Position numbers and translations under genes: made by a program. A model generated the notes under the pieces. The model was given only the letters and a program-made list of their open reading frames with translations. It did not search any database and was not told the DNA's origin. From Methanobrevibacter arboriphilus (lineage in GTDB: Archaea > Methanobacteriota > Methanobacteria > Methanobacteriales > Methanobacteriaceae), in the NCBI RefSeq assembly GCF_019669925.1, contig NZ_AP019779.1, forward strand, positions 1,503,001-1,567,000: DNA of 64,000 bases, written 5' to 3'. Of this stretch, positions 38,456 through 49,316 are shown piece by piece (position 1 is the stretch's first letter; every line of letters starts with the position of its first letter).

Positions 38456-39766
38456 ATGGATTTAAATCTTAAAATTAATGATAAAGGTCATGTGGATATT
38501 GGTGGAGCAGATGCTACTAAACTTGCAGAGGAATATGGAACTCCTTTGTATGTTATTGATGAAGATAGAATAAGAGATAATTATAAAAGAGTTTTTAATG
38601 CTTTTACTAAATATTATTCTGATTTTAAAATACTTTATGCTTGTAAAGCTAATACTAATCTTTCTGTAATGAGAATACTCGAAGAAGAAGGTAGTTGTAT
38701 TGATGCAGTTTCTCCAGGTGAGGTTTTCACCTCTTTAAAAACTGGTTTCTCTTCTGATAGGATTCTTTTCACTGGAAATAATGTTACTAACGATGAATTA
38801 AGATATATTGATGAAACTGGGGTTAGGATAAATTTAGATTCTGTTTCTCAGTTAAAAAGATTAGCTGAAATTGTTGATCCTGAAGGATATAAGATTTCTT
38901 TCAGAGTAAATCCTATGGTTGGTGCAGGACATCACGAACACTGTATCACTGGTGGAGAAATGAGTAAATTTGGTATTAAAGAGAGTGAAGCAGTAGAAGT
39001 TTATAAATTAGCTAAAAACATGGGTTTTGAACCTGTTGGAATGCATACTCATATTGGTTCAGGTATTTTAGATCCAGAACCTTTCAAGTTAGCTACAACT
39101 GTCTTAATGGATATTGCTGGGAAAGTTTCTCAAGAAGCAGATATTGATTTCGAATTTTTAGATCTTGGTGGTGGTCTTGGAATACCTTATGAACCAGAAG
39201 AAAATTTACTTGATATTGATCCATTTGCAGAGGAAATAACTGGGATATTTAAATCAAAATTATCTGAATATGGAATGGATGGGACAAACAAACCTTCTAT
39301 GTATATAGAACCTGGAAGATATCTTGTTGGTGATGCATCAGTTCTTTTAACTAGAGTTAACACTGTTAAAAATAGTTATCGTAAATTTATTGGTGTAGAT
39401 TCTGGATTTAACACCCTTCTTCGCCCAGCAATGTATGGATCATATCATCATATTGTTGTAGCTAATAAAGCTAATGAAACTTCTGAAAATGGAGCAAAAA
39501 TTGAAAAAGTTGATGTTGCTGGTAATGTATGTGAGTCTGGAGATTTGTTTGCAAGAGATAGGCCTCTTCCGATAATTGAAGAAGGTGATCTTTTGTCTAT
39601 AATGAATGCAGGAGCATATTCATTTTCTATGGCTTCTCAATATAATTCAAGACCAAGACCAGCTGAAATTCTTGTGAAAGATGGAAAGTCTGAAATAATA
39701 AGGGAAAGAGAAACTTACGATGATCTTTTCAGAAACCAAATTCTTCCTAAAAGGTTAGAAAATTAG
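38456..39766 (+). CDS. lysA: Diaminopimelate decarboxylase LysA
   Basis: The 436-residue fold-type III PLP enzyme has the lysine in [11 protein letters not shown] (Lys64), [21 protein letters not shown], the phosphate-binding EPGRYLVG, and the substrate Cys in [10 protein letters not shown]. It converts meso-diaminopimelate to L-lysine. GGTGAATTAA stands before the ATG. The DAP epimerase gene follows by 77 bases on the same strand, so the last two steps of the DAP pathway are linked here. Pseudomurein contains lysine, so the product also feeds wall synthesis. Confidence 0.97.
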   Translation: MDLNLKINDKGHVDIGGADATKLAEEYGTPLYVIDEDRIRDNYKRVFNAFTKYYSDFKILYACKANTNLSVMRILEEEGSCIDAVSPGEVFTSLKTGFSSDRILFTGNNVTNDELRYIDETGVRINLDSVSQLKRLAEIVDPEGYKISFRVNPMVGAGHHEHCITGGEMSKFGIKESEAVEVYKLAKNMGFEPVGMHTHIGSGILDPEPFKLATTVLMDIAGKVSQEADIDFEFLDLGGGLGIPYEPEENLLDIDPFAEEITGIFKSKLSEYGMDGTNKPSMYIEPGRYLVGDASVLLTRVNTVKNSYRKFIGVDSGFNTLLRPAMYGSYHHIVVANKANETSENGAKIEKVDVAGNVCESGDLFARDRPLPIIEEGDLLSIMNAGAYSFSMASQYNSRPRPAEILVKDGKSEIIRERETYDDLFRNQILPKRLEN

Positions 39767-39843
39767 TTTAATGGTTTATTAGTTTAGTTTAATTATTACA
39801 AATTTAACTATTAAATGGTTTAATAATTCAAAAGAGGTTGTAA

Positions 39844-40731
39844 ATGAATTTATCAGGATTAAAGTTTTCTAAAATGCATGGTCTTGGAAATGATTATGTT
39901 GTTATAAATGAATTTAATGAAGAAATAATCCCAGAAAATGAAAAATCTCGCTTTTCAATTGATATATGTAAAAGAGGTTTTTCTATTGGTGCTGATGGAG
40001 TAATCTTTGTTTGTCCAGCTACAGATAATGGTGAAATAAAGTTCAGAATTTTCAATGCAGATGGCAGCGAAGCTGAAATGTGTGGTAATGGTATCAGATG
40101 CTTTTCTAAATATGTTTATGATAATAATATCATTAAAAAAGATAAAATCAATGTTGAAACTTTAGGTGGATTAAAAAAAGTCGAGATCACTGTTGATGAG
40201 AAAAATAAAAATTTATCTAAATTTTTTAAAGTTAACATGGGTTTATCAACTTTTAAAACTTCAGAAATTCCAATGATAGCTAGTGTGGATGAATTTTTAG
40301 ATGAGGTATTAATTGTTAATGATGAAGAGATAACTATGACCACAGTTAGTGTTGGCAATCCTCATGCAGTAATATTCACAGAAAATACTAATTTTTCTGA
40401 TTTGAGTAGTGTTAATTTAGATATTTATGGTCCAGCTATTGAAAATCATGAGGCATTTCCTCATAGGATAAATGTCCATTTTGTTGAAATAATTTCTAAA
40501 AATGAAATTAAAGTTATCACCTGGGAAAGGGGTGCAGGGTTTACCTATGCTTGTGGTACTGGAGCTACTTCCTGTGTCTTATCTGGTTTTAAACTTGGAA
40601 TTTTGGATAATAATGTTTTAGTTCATCTTCCTGGGGGGGATTTGGAAATTGAAGTTTATGAAAAAAATGATAGATTAGGAGCATTTATGAAAGGAGATGC
40701 AGAATTAGTCTTTAATGGTGAAATAGCTTAA
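39844..40731 (+). CDS. dapF: Diaminopimelate epimerase DapF
   Basis: The 295-residue protein has the N-terminal [13 protein letters not shown] signature and both catalytic cysteines: Cys80 in [10 protein letters not shown] and Cys237 in [10 protein letters not shown]. It interconverts LL- and meso-diaminopimelate without a cofactor, giving the substrate of the LysA encoded just upstream. GAGGT precedes the ATG. Length and motif order are those of a full-length enzyme. Confidence 0.97.
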   Translation: MNLSGLKFSKMHGLGNDYVVINEFNEEIIPENEKSRFSIDICKRGFSIGADGVIFVCPATDNGEIKFRIFNADGSEAEMCGNGIRCFSKYVYDNNIIKKDKINVETLGGLKKVEITVDEKNKNLSKFFKVNMGLSTFKTSEIPMIASVDEFLDEVLIVNDEEITMTTVSVGNPHAVIFTENTNFSDLSSVNLDIYGPAIENHEAFPHRINVHFVEIISKNEIKVITWERGAGFTYACGTGATSCVLSGFKLGILDNNVLVHLPGGDLEIEVYEKNDRLGAFMKGDAELVFNGEIA

Positions 40732-41178
40732 GATAATTTTTATTTATTTCACGTATTTAATAAAAATTAATTATTTTTCACTAATAATTATTTTTCACTA
40801 ATTTTTTCATTAATAATTTTCAATTAATAGTTTTAATAATATTTTTAATAATATTTTTCATTATATTTTTTATTAATATTTTCATTAGTATTTTATTCAA
40901 TTTATTATTCAAGTTATTATTAAATTTATTATTAAAATTTTAAAAGGTATAAAATTTCAAAAAGGCAAAAATATATTAATACCTTCAATAAGAATATATT
41001 AATATTATCAAAGATAGGATAATTTTTCATAATTTTTATTTTAATATAAAACTTTAAAAATACTTATTGAAATTATGTCCAATGATATTCTGTAATCTTT
41101 AGATTGTTATTATATTTAATTACTTAATAACATATCTATATTACTATTTACATGTTATAATTATACGAGGTTATTTAA
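40732..41178. other. AT-rich spacer before the L21e gene
   Basis: No coding sequence is seen. Repeats of TTTTTAATAATATTTTTCATT-like text fill 40790-40900. The promoter of rpl21e should be in the last ~100 bases, but no single TATA box stands out. Confidence 0.45.
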
Positions 41179-41469
41179 ATGCAAAGATCAAGAGGATTTA
41201 GAAGTAGATCAAGAAATAAAATGACTAAGGTTTCAAGACCTGGAAGATCTAACCCTATAACTAGAAAAATTCAGAAATTTAATAATGATGATTTAGTACA
41301 TATTATTATTGATCCTAGTATCCATAGAGGTCAACCACATCCAAGATTCCATGGTAAGACAGCTAAAGTAATTGGATATAAAGGAAATGCTTATGTTTTA
41401 GCATTAAACGATGGTAACAAAGCTAAAGAATTGATTGTTAGACCAGAACACTTGAAACCACAAGAGTGA
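41179..41469 (+). CDS. rpl21e: 50S ribosomal protein L21e
   Basis: The 96-residue basic protein starts [17 protein letters not shown] and has the L21e core [37 protein letters not shown], followed by the [15 protein letters not shown] end. It is an SH3-like large-subunit protein. GAGGT precedes the ATG. The rpoF start lies five bases after its stop, with the rpoF ribosome-binding site overlapping the stop codon. Confidence 0.97.
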   Translation: MQRSRGFRSRSRNKMTKVSRPGRSNPITRKIQKFNNDDLVHIIIDPSIHRGQPHPRFHGKTAKVIGYKGNAYVLALNDGNKAKELIVRPEHLKPQE

Positions 41470-41473
41470 TTCT

Positions 41474-41812
41474 ATGATAGGGAAGAAAGCATTAGAAAAT
41501 GAGCCAATTCCTGCAGCTAAAGTAAAAGAGATACTTGAAGACTTTCAAGAGAAATATGAATTAAGTTATGAACAGAATTTAACTTTAGATCATGTTACAA
41601 AGTTCAATAAACTTTCTTTAGAAGATACTGAAGAGTTAATAGGGAAATTAGAAGAGATAGTTAAGAAAAAGCATGCAGTACGTATTGCTGACTTAATGCC
41701 TAAAGATTTGTCTGATTTAAGACTTTTGTTTGCTAAAGAAAGATTACCTATATCAAAAGAAGAATTAGAAGAAATTCTTTCTATTGTTGATGAATATAGG
41801 GATGATGAATAG
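41474..41812 (+). CDS. rpoF: RNA polymerase subunit F (Rpb4-like)
   Basis: The 112-residue acidic protein MIGKKALENEPIPAAKVKEIL...YELSYEQNLTLDHVTKFNKLSLEDTEELIGKL...IADLMPKDLSDLRLLFAKERLPISKEELEEIL has the HRDC-like helical fold of archaeal RpoF. It pairs with RpoE (Rpb7) to form the polymerase stalk. It is translationally linked to rpl21e (GTGAT overlapping the upstream stop), a common archaeal gene pair that leads into DUF655 and ksgA. Confidence 0.93.
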   Translation: MIGKKALENEPIPAAKVKEILEDFQEKYELSYEQNLTLDHVTKFNKLSLEDTEELIGKLEEIVKKKHAVRIADLMPKDLSDLRLLFAKERLPISKEELEEILSIVDEYRDDE

Positions 41813-42671
41813 ATTTTGCATAACTTATCTAATTTTTTAACTATTATTTAATAGCTTATTATTGTTTAATGATGAGCTATTGAATTGTAACTGTTCTATA
41901 TTATAAATTTATTGATTTCAATATTTTTATAGATTTCATATTGATATTTTGTATTTATTATATTATTAACTAAATCAATAATTAATAAATTAATTATTTA
42001 ATAATAGGTTTATTATCTATTTAATAGGTTTATTATTAATAGATTTATTATTAATCATTGTTTTTAATATAATATTTATTAGAAGTCTTTTTTTATTTTA
42101 CTATTATTAATTGGTTTAATTATTAGTTTATTTTCTATAATATTATTTATAATTAGCTTTATAATTAAAATATTATATTATGTTTAGTTTCACATAACTA
42201 ATTAGAAAATAACTTTAATAATTTTTGATATCAGAAATTATTTTAATTATAGATTAAATAACTATTTAATGATTTTTTGTAGTTTATAATTCATAATTAT
42301 ATTTTATTGCTATATTTTTATTTAATAATTTATGATTATCGTATTAAATCAAATAATATTAATATGGTTTAAAAGTTTTTAATTATATCATAATTTTAAT
42401 TATATAGAAAAGTATTAAATGTAATAGAAACAATATGAAGATAACTATAACTTAAAATGTTCTTTAATTTAAACAATTTACATATAAAATTACATTAAAA
42501 ATTACATAATAGTTACATAATAATTACATAATAATTACATAAGAAGTATTAAGAATTATATATAAATACTAAATATAAAAATTTACACACAGAATTAATA
42601 TAAAAACTTATAATCTTAAGGCAGAGTATTGAATTATAAAAATAAAAATCTGTGCTTAATGTTGTGATTAA
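41813..42671. other. Long AT-rich spacer (859 bases) before DUF655
   Basis: No ORF of coding character, RNA gene or mobile element is visible. Runs of TTTATTATTAATAG-like words fill 41950-42070. Four 11-base copies of AATTACATAAT (42500-42543, last ones imperfect) lie near the downstream end. It interrupts the conserved L21e-RpoF-DUF655-KsgA gene order, so DUF655 probably has its own promoter here. Confidence 0.55.
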
Positions 42672-43298
42672 ATGGAAGATAATGCAGTAATATTAGACTA
42701 TTTACCTTTAGGCTATGTAAAGGAAAATATGTCTACCTTTAAGAAAAAGCCTGTTGCTCAGGCTATCGGAACCGAAAACTTTACTTTATTAGAGTTAATT
42801 CCAAAAGACAATGTTGATTTAGAGATTCATGAAAATGTATACATCGGTGCAGGAAAAAGAGACAAAATAAGTCGGGTTAAAGGAAAACTTGATTTCGAAA
42901 ATTTGACTGCAACAAGTAGGATTGAAATTGATTATGTTATTAGTGAAATAATAATGAATCATGAAGATAAGTATATTAAATGGATTAATGAAGCCGGACC
43001 TTTAAGCACACGTTTGAATAAATTAGAACTATTACCTGGTATAGGTAAAAAGCATATGTGGGCTATTATTGAAGCAAGAGAAGAAGAACCCTTTAAAAAT
43101 TTCAATGATTTAAAAGAGAGAGTTCCTTTACTTAAAGATCCTATTGATAGTATTGCTAAGAGAGTGAAAATGGAACTTGACACTACTCAACCGAAAAGAG
43201 GTAAAAATAAGTATCGTGTTTTTACTCATTCTCCAAGAAGGCATGACTCAAAAAATAGAAAAAGACAAGGTAAAAATAAGCATAGGAGAAGAGATTAA
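42672..43298 (+). CDS. DUF655 family putative nucleic-acid-binding protein
   Basis: The 208-residue protein has an N-terminal OB-like part (AVILDYLPLGYV...EIHENVYIGAGKRDKISRVKGKL), then a helix-hairpin-helix LNKLELLPGIGKKHMWAIIEARE, and a very basic tail (PRRHDSKNRKRQGKNKHRRRD). This order is that of DUF655, an archaeal family linked to rpl21e, rpoF and ksgA. Binding to rRNA or tRNA during ribosome assembly is suggested by the tail and neighbours (inference). GTGATTAA precedes the ATG. Confidence 0.9.
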   Translation: MEDNAVILDYLPLGYVKENMSTFKKKPVAQAIGTENFTLLELIPKDNVDLEIHENVYIGAGKRDKISRVKGKLDFENLTATSRIEIDYVISEIIMNHEDKYIKWINEAGPLSTRLNKLELLPGIGKKHMWAIIEAREEEPFKNFNDLKERVPLLKDPIDSIAKRVKMELDTTQPKRGKNKYRVFTHSPRRHDSKNRKRQGKNKHRRRD

Positions 43299-43439
43299 TA
43301 GATTAATTTTTATTTTATTTATTAATCTTTTTATTTTATAATTTTCTTTATTTTTTTGTTTTTTTATTTTTATTCTGTTTTTCATAATAAATTCATATTT
43401 ATTAATTTCTAAATGTTGATTTATATCTCTTGAATATCT

Positions 43440-43515
43440 ATTACCTATATTTATTATCCATATTTATTATCTATATTTATTATCAATATTTATCATCTAT
43501 ATTTATTAATCCTTA
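43440..43515. repeat. Tandem ATATTTATTATCT repeats
   Basis: About five imperfect copies of a 13-14-base unit lie in the 276-base gap between DUF655 and ksgA. No coding or structural role is apparent. Confidence 0.6.
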
Positions 43516-43574
43516 TTTATCAAGTTCTATTTAATAATTATTGTTTGCTGATTCCTATTTATTGAAGTGATAAT

Positions 43575-44471
43575 TTGAAATCTAATGAAAATAATGAGCA
43601 TAGTTTTTCTTTAGCTACTGAAACTAAAAATATACTTCAAAAGCATGGAATTCGCTTAAATAAAAATTTAGGGCAAAATTATTTAATTGATGATTATAAA
43701 AGAAAAAAGATAATTAATTTTGCTAATATTTCAAAAAATGACACTATATTAGAAATCGGTCCGGGGATTGGAACATTAACAATAGAACTGTCTAAAAAAG
43801 CTAAAAAAGTAGTAGCTATTGAACAGGATAAGAAAATATTTGAAATTTTATCTGAAAGAATAGAAGAGGAAAATGTTAGCAATATAGATTTAATAAATGA
43901 CGATGCACTAAATGTTGAAATATCAACTTTTTCAAAATCTAATAAGATAGTTTCTAATTTGCCTTATCAAATATCTTCTCCAATAACTTTTAAATTTCTG
44001 GAATTTGATTTTGATTTAGCTATTTTAATGTATCAAAAAGAGTTTGCTAATCGTATGATAGCTAAAGTAGGCGATAAGAATTATTCAAGACTTTCTGCAA
44101 TGTTGTATTTTAAAACAAGTATTGAATTTTTAGATAATATATCTCCTCAGTCCTTTATTCCACAACCAAAAGTAAATTCAGCTGTTGTTAAGCTAACTCA
44201 TATAAAAAATGAAAGTTTTTTTTCAAATAAGACTAATGAAAAGGATTATTCAGTGGTATGTAGAGCAATTTTCCCTCATAAAAATAAGAAAATTAGAAAT
44301 GCTTTAATTGATTCAAGAAATATTTTAGGCTATTCTGATAAAAAAATATTAAGGGATTTATTAGATTCTAGTCCTGAATTAGAATCATTTTTAGTTAAAA
44401 GAGTTGTAAAAACCTCTCCTGAGGAAATATTAGAATTAACTAGTTTGATTAAACCTATATTATGGGGATAA
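43575..44471 (+). CDS. ksgA: 16S rRNA dimethyladenosine transferase KsgA/Dim1
   Basis: The 298-residue protein has KNLGQNYLIDDY, SAM motif I ILEIGPGIGTLT, the acidic VVAIEQD, and the catalytic NLPYQISSPI (motif IV), followed by a C-terminal helical domain. It dimethylates two adjacent adenosines near the 3' end of 16S rRNA. The start is TTG at 43575 with GTGATAA just before it. The HemK-type methyltransferase gene follows by 28 bases, an arrangement shared by many archaea. Confidence 0.96.
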   Translation: MKSNENNEHSFSLATETKNILQKHGIRLNKNLGQNYLIDDYKRKKIINFANISKNDTILEIGPGIGTLTIELSKKAKKVVAIEQDKKIFEILSERIEEENVSNIDLINDDALNVEISTFSKSNKIVSNLPYQISSPITFKFLEFDFDLAILMYQKEFANRMIAKVGDKNYSRLSAMLYFKTSIEFLDNISPQSFIPQPKVNSAVVKLTHIKNESFFSNKTNEKDYSVVCRAIFPHKNKKIRNALIDSRNILGYSDKKILRDLLDSSPELESFLVKRVVKTSPEEILELTSLIKPILWG

Positions 44472-44499
44472 CTTTAGAGTAAATTGTAAAATAATAGGA

Positions 44500-45117
44500 A
44501 TGGATTGTATGAAGATTGGAGAGTTTAATATTGAATTAGAAAAGATGGTTTATGAACCATCAGATGATAGCTTTCTTTTAATTGATAATTTGAATATAAA
44601 TCCTGGTGAAAAAGTTCTTGAAATAGGAACAGGGTCTGGAATAGTTGCAATGTATGCTTCAAAAGTTGCTGGTGAAGTTGTAGCTACTGATATTAATTTT
44701 AATGCTATTGAAATTGCTGAAAAAAATTTTTTGTTAAATAATATTGATAATATAAATATTCTTTTTGGAGATTTATTTGAACCTCTTGAATCTGAAGGTT
44801 TTGATGGAAATGGAAAATTTGATGTTATTTTATTTAATACTCCATATCTACCAACTGAAAATGATGAAATTTTAGAAGATGATTTAAATTATGCATTTGA
44901 TGGTGGATTAGATGGAAGAAAAGTAATTGATCCTTTTTTAAATCAAGTGAAAAATCATCTTAATAAGAATGGAAAGGTACAGCTTATTCAGTCTTCACTT
45001 TCTAATATAGAACAAACATTATTAAAACTAGAAGAATTAGGATTTTTAGTTGAGATTACTGCTAGTGAAAAATTTTTCTTTGAAGAAATTGTATTAATAA
45101 CCGGATTTTTAGATTAA
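44500..45117 (+). CDS. HemK/Mtq2-type protein-glutamine methyltransferase
   Basis: The 205-residue protein has VYEPSDDSFLLIDNL, motif I VLEIGTGSGIVAMYA, the acidic VVATDIN, and NTPYLPT in place of the canonical NPPY. The short form without an N-terminal domain matches the eukaryal Mtq2/HemK2 and archaeal family, which methylates the GGQ glutamine of release factor aRF1 with a Trm112 partner. The protein may start at 44500 or at the ATG at 44509. It follows ksgA closely and is probably co-transcribed. Confidence 0.88.
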   Translation: MDCMKIGEFNIELEKMVYEPSDDSFLLIDNLNINPGEKVLEIGTGSGIVAMYASKVAGEVVATDINFNAIEIAEKNFLLNNIDNINILFGDLFEPLESEGFDGNGKFDVILFNTPYLPTENDEILEDDLNYAFDGGLDGRKVIDPFLNQVKNHLNKNGKVQLIQSSLSNIEQTLLKLEELGFLVEITASEKFFFEEIVLITGFLD

Positions 45118-45284
45118 TTGATTATTATTAAATTAAAATTAAGTTAAGTCTATTAATATAAAACAAAACATGAAATAAAGTATGAAATAAAATGTAAATG
45201 TAAAATATGATATAAATAATAGGATATAAATAATTATAAAAATAGAAATTAAAATAAAAATAGAAAAAAAATATTTTTTAAAGT

Positions 45285-45707
45285 TTAACCTTGAATAGTC
45301 ACCTTTAACATTTTATCTCCTTGTTTCACTGAATTAACAACATCCATTCCAGAGATAACTTTTCCAAAAACAGTATGAACACCATCAAGGTGAGGTTGAG
45401 GTGAATGAGTTATAAAAAATTGGCTTCCTCCAGTATCCTTACCTGCATGTGCCATGGATAAAGCACCAGTTCCATGCTTATTATCGTTTATTTCACACTT
45501 GATTGTGTATCCTGGACCACCAGTTCCATTCCCTTTTGGACATCCGCCTTGAATTACAAAATCATCAATAACTCTATGGAATGTTAAACCATCGTAAAAT
45601 CCTTCTTTAGCTAACTTTTCAAAGTTAGCAACAGTATTAGGGGCATCTTTTTCAAATAATTCTAACTCTATGTTACCTTTTTCAGTTTCAATAATAGCTT
45701 TTTTCAT
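45285..45707 (-). CDS. Cyclophilin-type peptidyl-prolyl isomerase
   Basis: The 140-residue protein is a minimal cyclophilin: [28 protein letters not shown] with the catalytic Arg in [46 protein letters not shown]. No signal peptide is present, so it acts in the cytoplasm on Xaa-Pro bonds. AGGTGAT precedes the ATG. It is a monocistronic minus-strand gene convergent with the HemK-type gene. Confidence 0.96.
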   Translation of the reverse strand: MKKAIIETEKGNIELELFEKDAPNTVANFEKLAKEGFYDGLTFHRVIDDFVIQGGCPKGNGTGGPGYTIKCEINDNKHGTGALSMAHAGKDTGGSQFFITHSPQPHLDGVHTVFGKVISGMDVVNSVKQGDKMLKVTIQG

Positions 45708-46438
45708 AATATCACCTAAAACTTATTTAAATTTAGATCAATGTCTAAAACATGTTAAACATTCGAAATATAAGAAATATTAAATATAAAAATACTTAAT
45801 ATACAATATTTAATATAATAACATTAATACAATAATATTCAACATAATACTATTGATATAATAATATTTGATATAAAAATATATTATAAAATTATTTAAC
45901 TATATATAATTATATTATTTAATAATTAATACAATAATAATTAATCTAATTATAATTAATACAATTATTCGATTATATAATATAATTATTCAATATATAA
46001 AATATATTCGATAATATGCAAAATCATTCTATTATATAAGAATCATTTTATTATATAAAATATTAATTAATATAAAAATATCTAAATTATATCAAAATTT
46101 TTTATGTTTTTTATTGTATAACTATTTTTTGATATAATTAATAATAATAGATAAATTAATAATTATACTATCAGTAATTAATATTTTACTATAGATAACC
46201 TAATAATTATAGATAAATAATAAATATGGATTCAACCATTTTAATTTATTAAAAAACTAATATAAAATAATTAAAGAATTAATATAAAACTAATAAAGAA
46301 TTAATATAAAAAGTAATAAAGAATTAATATAAAATTAATAAAAATTATAAAATAATTAAAATAAATTTTATCATAATAAATAAAATTTATTATACTAATT
46401 ATTATACAATTAGTATTATGTTAATATGAGGAAACACA
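45708..46438. other. Divergent AT-rich spacer (731 bases)
   Basis: No gene is visible. Short ATAATATTxAATATAATA words fill 45780-45970. Three to four imperfect copies of a ~21-base unit containing AAAGAATTAATATAAAA lie at about 46255-46345 before argD. Confidence 0.5.
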
Positions 46439-47611
46439 ATGAATAACAAAGAAATCATCGATTTAGACTCTAAATATATTATGCAAACTTATGGACGCCA
46501 ACCAATAGCTTTGACTCATGGTAATGGAGCTAATATTTGGGATGCAGATGGAAATGAATATTTAGACTTTTTTGCAGGAATAGCTGTAAATGTATTAGGT
46601 CAGTCACACCCAAAAGTAATTGAAGCTATTCAAAAACAAGCAGAAAAGTTGATTCATGTTTCTAATGTTTACTATACTGAAGAACAAGTAAAACTTGCGA
46701 AAAAATTAGCTGAAATAACTATTTTTGACCGTATTTTCTTTGCAAATAGTGGTGCTGAAGCAAATGAAGGAGCTATAAAATTAGCTAGAAAATTCACTGG
46801 AAAAGGTGAGATAATTGCCACCAATAATTCTTTTCATGGAAGAACTCTTGTGACTGTTACAGCTACTGGTCAAGATAAATATAAAGAACCTTTTAAACCA
46901 TTGCCTTCTGGATTCATTCATGTACCTTTTGGTGATAGTAAGGCAATAGCTAATGCTATCACTGATGATACTGCTGCTGTTCTTATTGAAGCTATTCAGG
47001 GAGAAGGAGGTATTGTAGTTCCTCCAAAAATGTATTTAAAAGAAGTTGAAGCTATATGTCGTGAAAAAGGGGTTCTTTTTATTCTTGATGAAGTTCAAAC
47101 AGGTTTTGGACGTACGGGAGAGATGTTTGCTTATGAATTATTTGGAATTAAGCCAGATATTATGACTATAGCTAAAGCTCTTGGTAATGGATATCCAATT
47201 GGTGGGCTTTTAGCTAGAGGTGAAGTTGTTGAGGGTTTTGATTATGGTGATCACGGATCTACTTTTGGTGGAAATCCTCTTGGATGTGCTGTGGCTTTGA
47301 CTGTCATTGAAACAATTAAAGATGAAAATCTTCTTGAAAATTCTAAAAATCTTGGAAACTATCTTAAAAATGAATTTATTAATTTAAATGAAAAATATGA
47401 TTTTATAACTGATGTTCGTGGTTTTGGTCTTTTTTTAGCTATTGAATTAGACAGAGATTCTTCTGAAATAACAAATAAGATGAGAGAAAGAGGATTTTTA
47501 ATTAATTCAACTGCTGGCAATGTTTTAAGGTTTGCCCCACCTCTTATAATAACAAAAGAAGAAATTGATAAAATGATTTTAGCTTTAGATCAAGTATTTT
47601 CTGAGATTTAG
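46439..47611 (+). CDS. argD: Acetylornithine aminotransferase ArgD
   Basis: The 390-residue class III PLP aminotransferase has ITIFDRIFFANSGAEANEGAIKLAR, NSFHGRT, AVLIEAIQGEGGI, FILDEVQTGFGRTG and the PLP lysine in TIAKALGNGYPIGG (Lys246). It makes N-acetylornithine in arginine synthesis and, as in other species, may also serve the lysine/DAP pathway (N-succinyl-LL-DAP). GAGGAAAC stands before the ATG. Related 4-aminobutyrate aminotransferases are longer, and the short form favours ArgD. Confidence 0.93.
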   Translation: MNNKEIIDLDSKYIMQTYGRQPIALTHGNGANIWDADGNEYLDFFAGIAVNVLGQSHPKVIEAIQKQAEKLIHVSNVYYTEEQVKLAKKLAEITIFDRIFFANSGAEANEGAIKLARKFTGKGEIIATNNSFHGRTLVTVTATGQDKYKEPFKPLPSGFIHVPFGDSKAIANAITDDTAAVLIEAIQGEGGIVVPPKMYLKEVEAICREKGVLFILDEVQTGFGRTGEMFAYELFGIKPDIMTIAKALGNGYPIGGLLARGEVVEGFDYGDHGSTFGGNPLGCAVALTVIETIKDENLLENSKNLGNYLKNEFINLNEKYDFITDVRGFGLFLAIELDRDSSEITNKMRERGFLINSTAGNVLRFAPPLIITKEEIDKMILALDQVFSEI

Positions 47612-47813
47612 TTAAAAATTTAATATTTATTTTTTTCGTTATTATTACTAATATTATTACCATTACTAATATTATTATTACTATTATTTTTATTACATTT
47701 ATTATTTTTATTACTTTTAATATTCTTTTTATTACTAAAAAAATTATTTAAATAATATATAATTTTTAATATTTTAATTTTATTATTTTATTAACTTAAT
47801 ATTAAATTTAAAA

Positions 47814-49112
47814 TTATCCTACTTCGATAACGTCTAATTCTTTACAGATTGATTTTGTATTTAATATTTGACTAACACTTGGATTTGTCCTTGAATTATC
47901 ACTTGAAATGAGTTCTTTGATATATAACCCACCTTGTGTTTTAACTATCATTTCAAATGTGTTAGAATTTATTAAATTGGTTGAAACTTCTTTTACTTCT
48001 CTTTCACGAACTTTATCAGCTCTTCTATGAGATACTCTTTGAGGAGTTCTCTGTTTAATTATGGTGTTTTCAAGCTGTTTAATTTTAGATAAATCTTTTT
48101 CTGAGATTTTTGCTTCACATTCTACTAAAGCACGATAAACTTTAAATGTATCTGGTGATGAAACTTTTATTTCGGCCTTTCTATTTCTTTCAGTAAATTT
48201 AAGATCATTATATTCAGTTTTTCCTTCTGAATATTCATTAACCTTATTTGTTATACTGTACAAATCCAATTTTCTAAATTTTGGTTCTTTTATTTCTAGT
48301 ACAAATGGACGTCCTTCTCCCAACATTCTAACATCGATATCTTCTCTTCCAGCTCCATGGAATTTAGCTTCATATCCATTTGTTTCTTTTAGTACTATAT
48401 TTGAGATTAATTCTTCTACAGATTCATTATACATCTTACCAGTTCCGTTACATTCATCACAACCTTTTCCTTTACATTTCCTACAAGGCCACTTAGTTTG
48501 AGGAATGCCACGAATTAATTTTTTATATTTTCCTTCTATAAATATTGGATTTATCTGAATTCTAATCTTAATTTTTGATAAATCTTCTGCATTTTCTTCT
48601 TTATCTTTATCAAGAATTTTTCTCAAATCTACCATAATTACAATATCTGGATTTTCAAAATCAACAGTTTTATTTAATTTAACTTCTATTAATTTCCCTA
48701 TTTCTCTATTAATTTCCTTTTTAATGTTTTCTACATCTAAATCTAATATATTATTTAGTTCTTCATCCTTTTCTAAGATTTTATTAGGTATTTTTGATCC
48801 AATTAAAAATGTTTCAAATTTTAAATTTAGATAATCAATCTTTTCAATGATTTTTTTTAATATATTTTCATTTGCAATGTTTTCATGAACTTTAAAAAGA
48901 ATATCATTACATATTTTACATGAAGAAGATTTTTTATAATTATAATCCTTTTCAGATAGTTTTTCATTAATTAATTTGCCTCTATTTCTATTTCCAGAAA
49001 TATTTTCTAATTCTTTTAAATTAGAGAACTTTCTTCCAAGACAACAGTTACAAATGTTCTCATTATTTAGTTTTATTAGCTCTTTAGCTTTTTTAAGATT
49101 GTATTGATCCAT
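47814..49112 (-). CDS. pus10: tRNA pseudouridine synthase Pus10
   Basis: The 432-residue protein starts with a Cys-rich zinc module (ICNCCLGRKF...SCKIC) and a THUMP-like segment. A second module, CRKCKGKGCDECNGTG, precedes the pseudouridine synthase core with FHGAGREDIDVRMLGEGRPFVLEI, containing the catalytic Asp, and ends with LYIKELISSDNSRTNPSVSQIL. It makes pseudouridine 54 and 55 in the T-arm of tRNAs. It lies upstream of nothing obvious on its strand; hpt is 204 bases before it. Confidence 0.95.
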   Translation of the reverse strand: MDQYNLKKAKELIKLNNENICNCCLGRKFSNLKELENISGNRNRGKLINEKLSEKDYNYKKSSSCKICNDILFKVHENIANENILKKIIEKIDYLNLKFETFLIGSKIPNKILEKDEELNNILDLDVENIKKEINREIGKLIEVKLNKTVDFENPDIVIMVDLRKILDKDKEENAEDLSKIKIRIQINPIFIEGKYKKLIRGIPQTKWPCRKCKGKGCDECNGTGKMYNESVEELISNIVLKETNGYEAKFHGAGREDIDVRMLGEGRPFVLEIKEPKFRKLDLYSITNKVNEYSEGKTEYNDLKFTERNRKAEIKVSSPDTFKVYRALVECEAKISEKDLSKIKQLENTIIKQRTPQRVSHRRADKVREREVKEVSTNLINSNTFEMIVKTQGGLYIKELISSDNSRTNPSVSQILNTKSICKELDVIEVG

Positions 49113-49316
49113 GTTATCATTTAAATAGTTTATTAAATTAGTATGATATTAATTATCAGAGTTCATTTTAATTATAAGGTTTATTTTAATTATAAGAATT
49201 CATTCAGTATTACTTTAGTATTCTATATTATTTTACTATTCTGCATTACTTTAGTTCAGTGTTACCTTAGTTTAAAAATCAATTTAGTTTAGGAGTAATT
49301 TAAAGTAAAAATAAAT

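Noticed and set aside
42600-42671. Imperfect stem AAGGCAGAG/CTGTGCTT in the DUF655 leader, considered as a structured RNA
   Set aside because: Only a short, mismatched stem could be drawn, and no known class fits.
41813-42671. Long AT-rich spacer considered as a replication origin
   Set aside because: No origin recognition box-like G-rich repeats and no cdc6/orc gene nearby.
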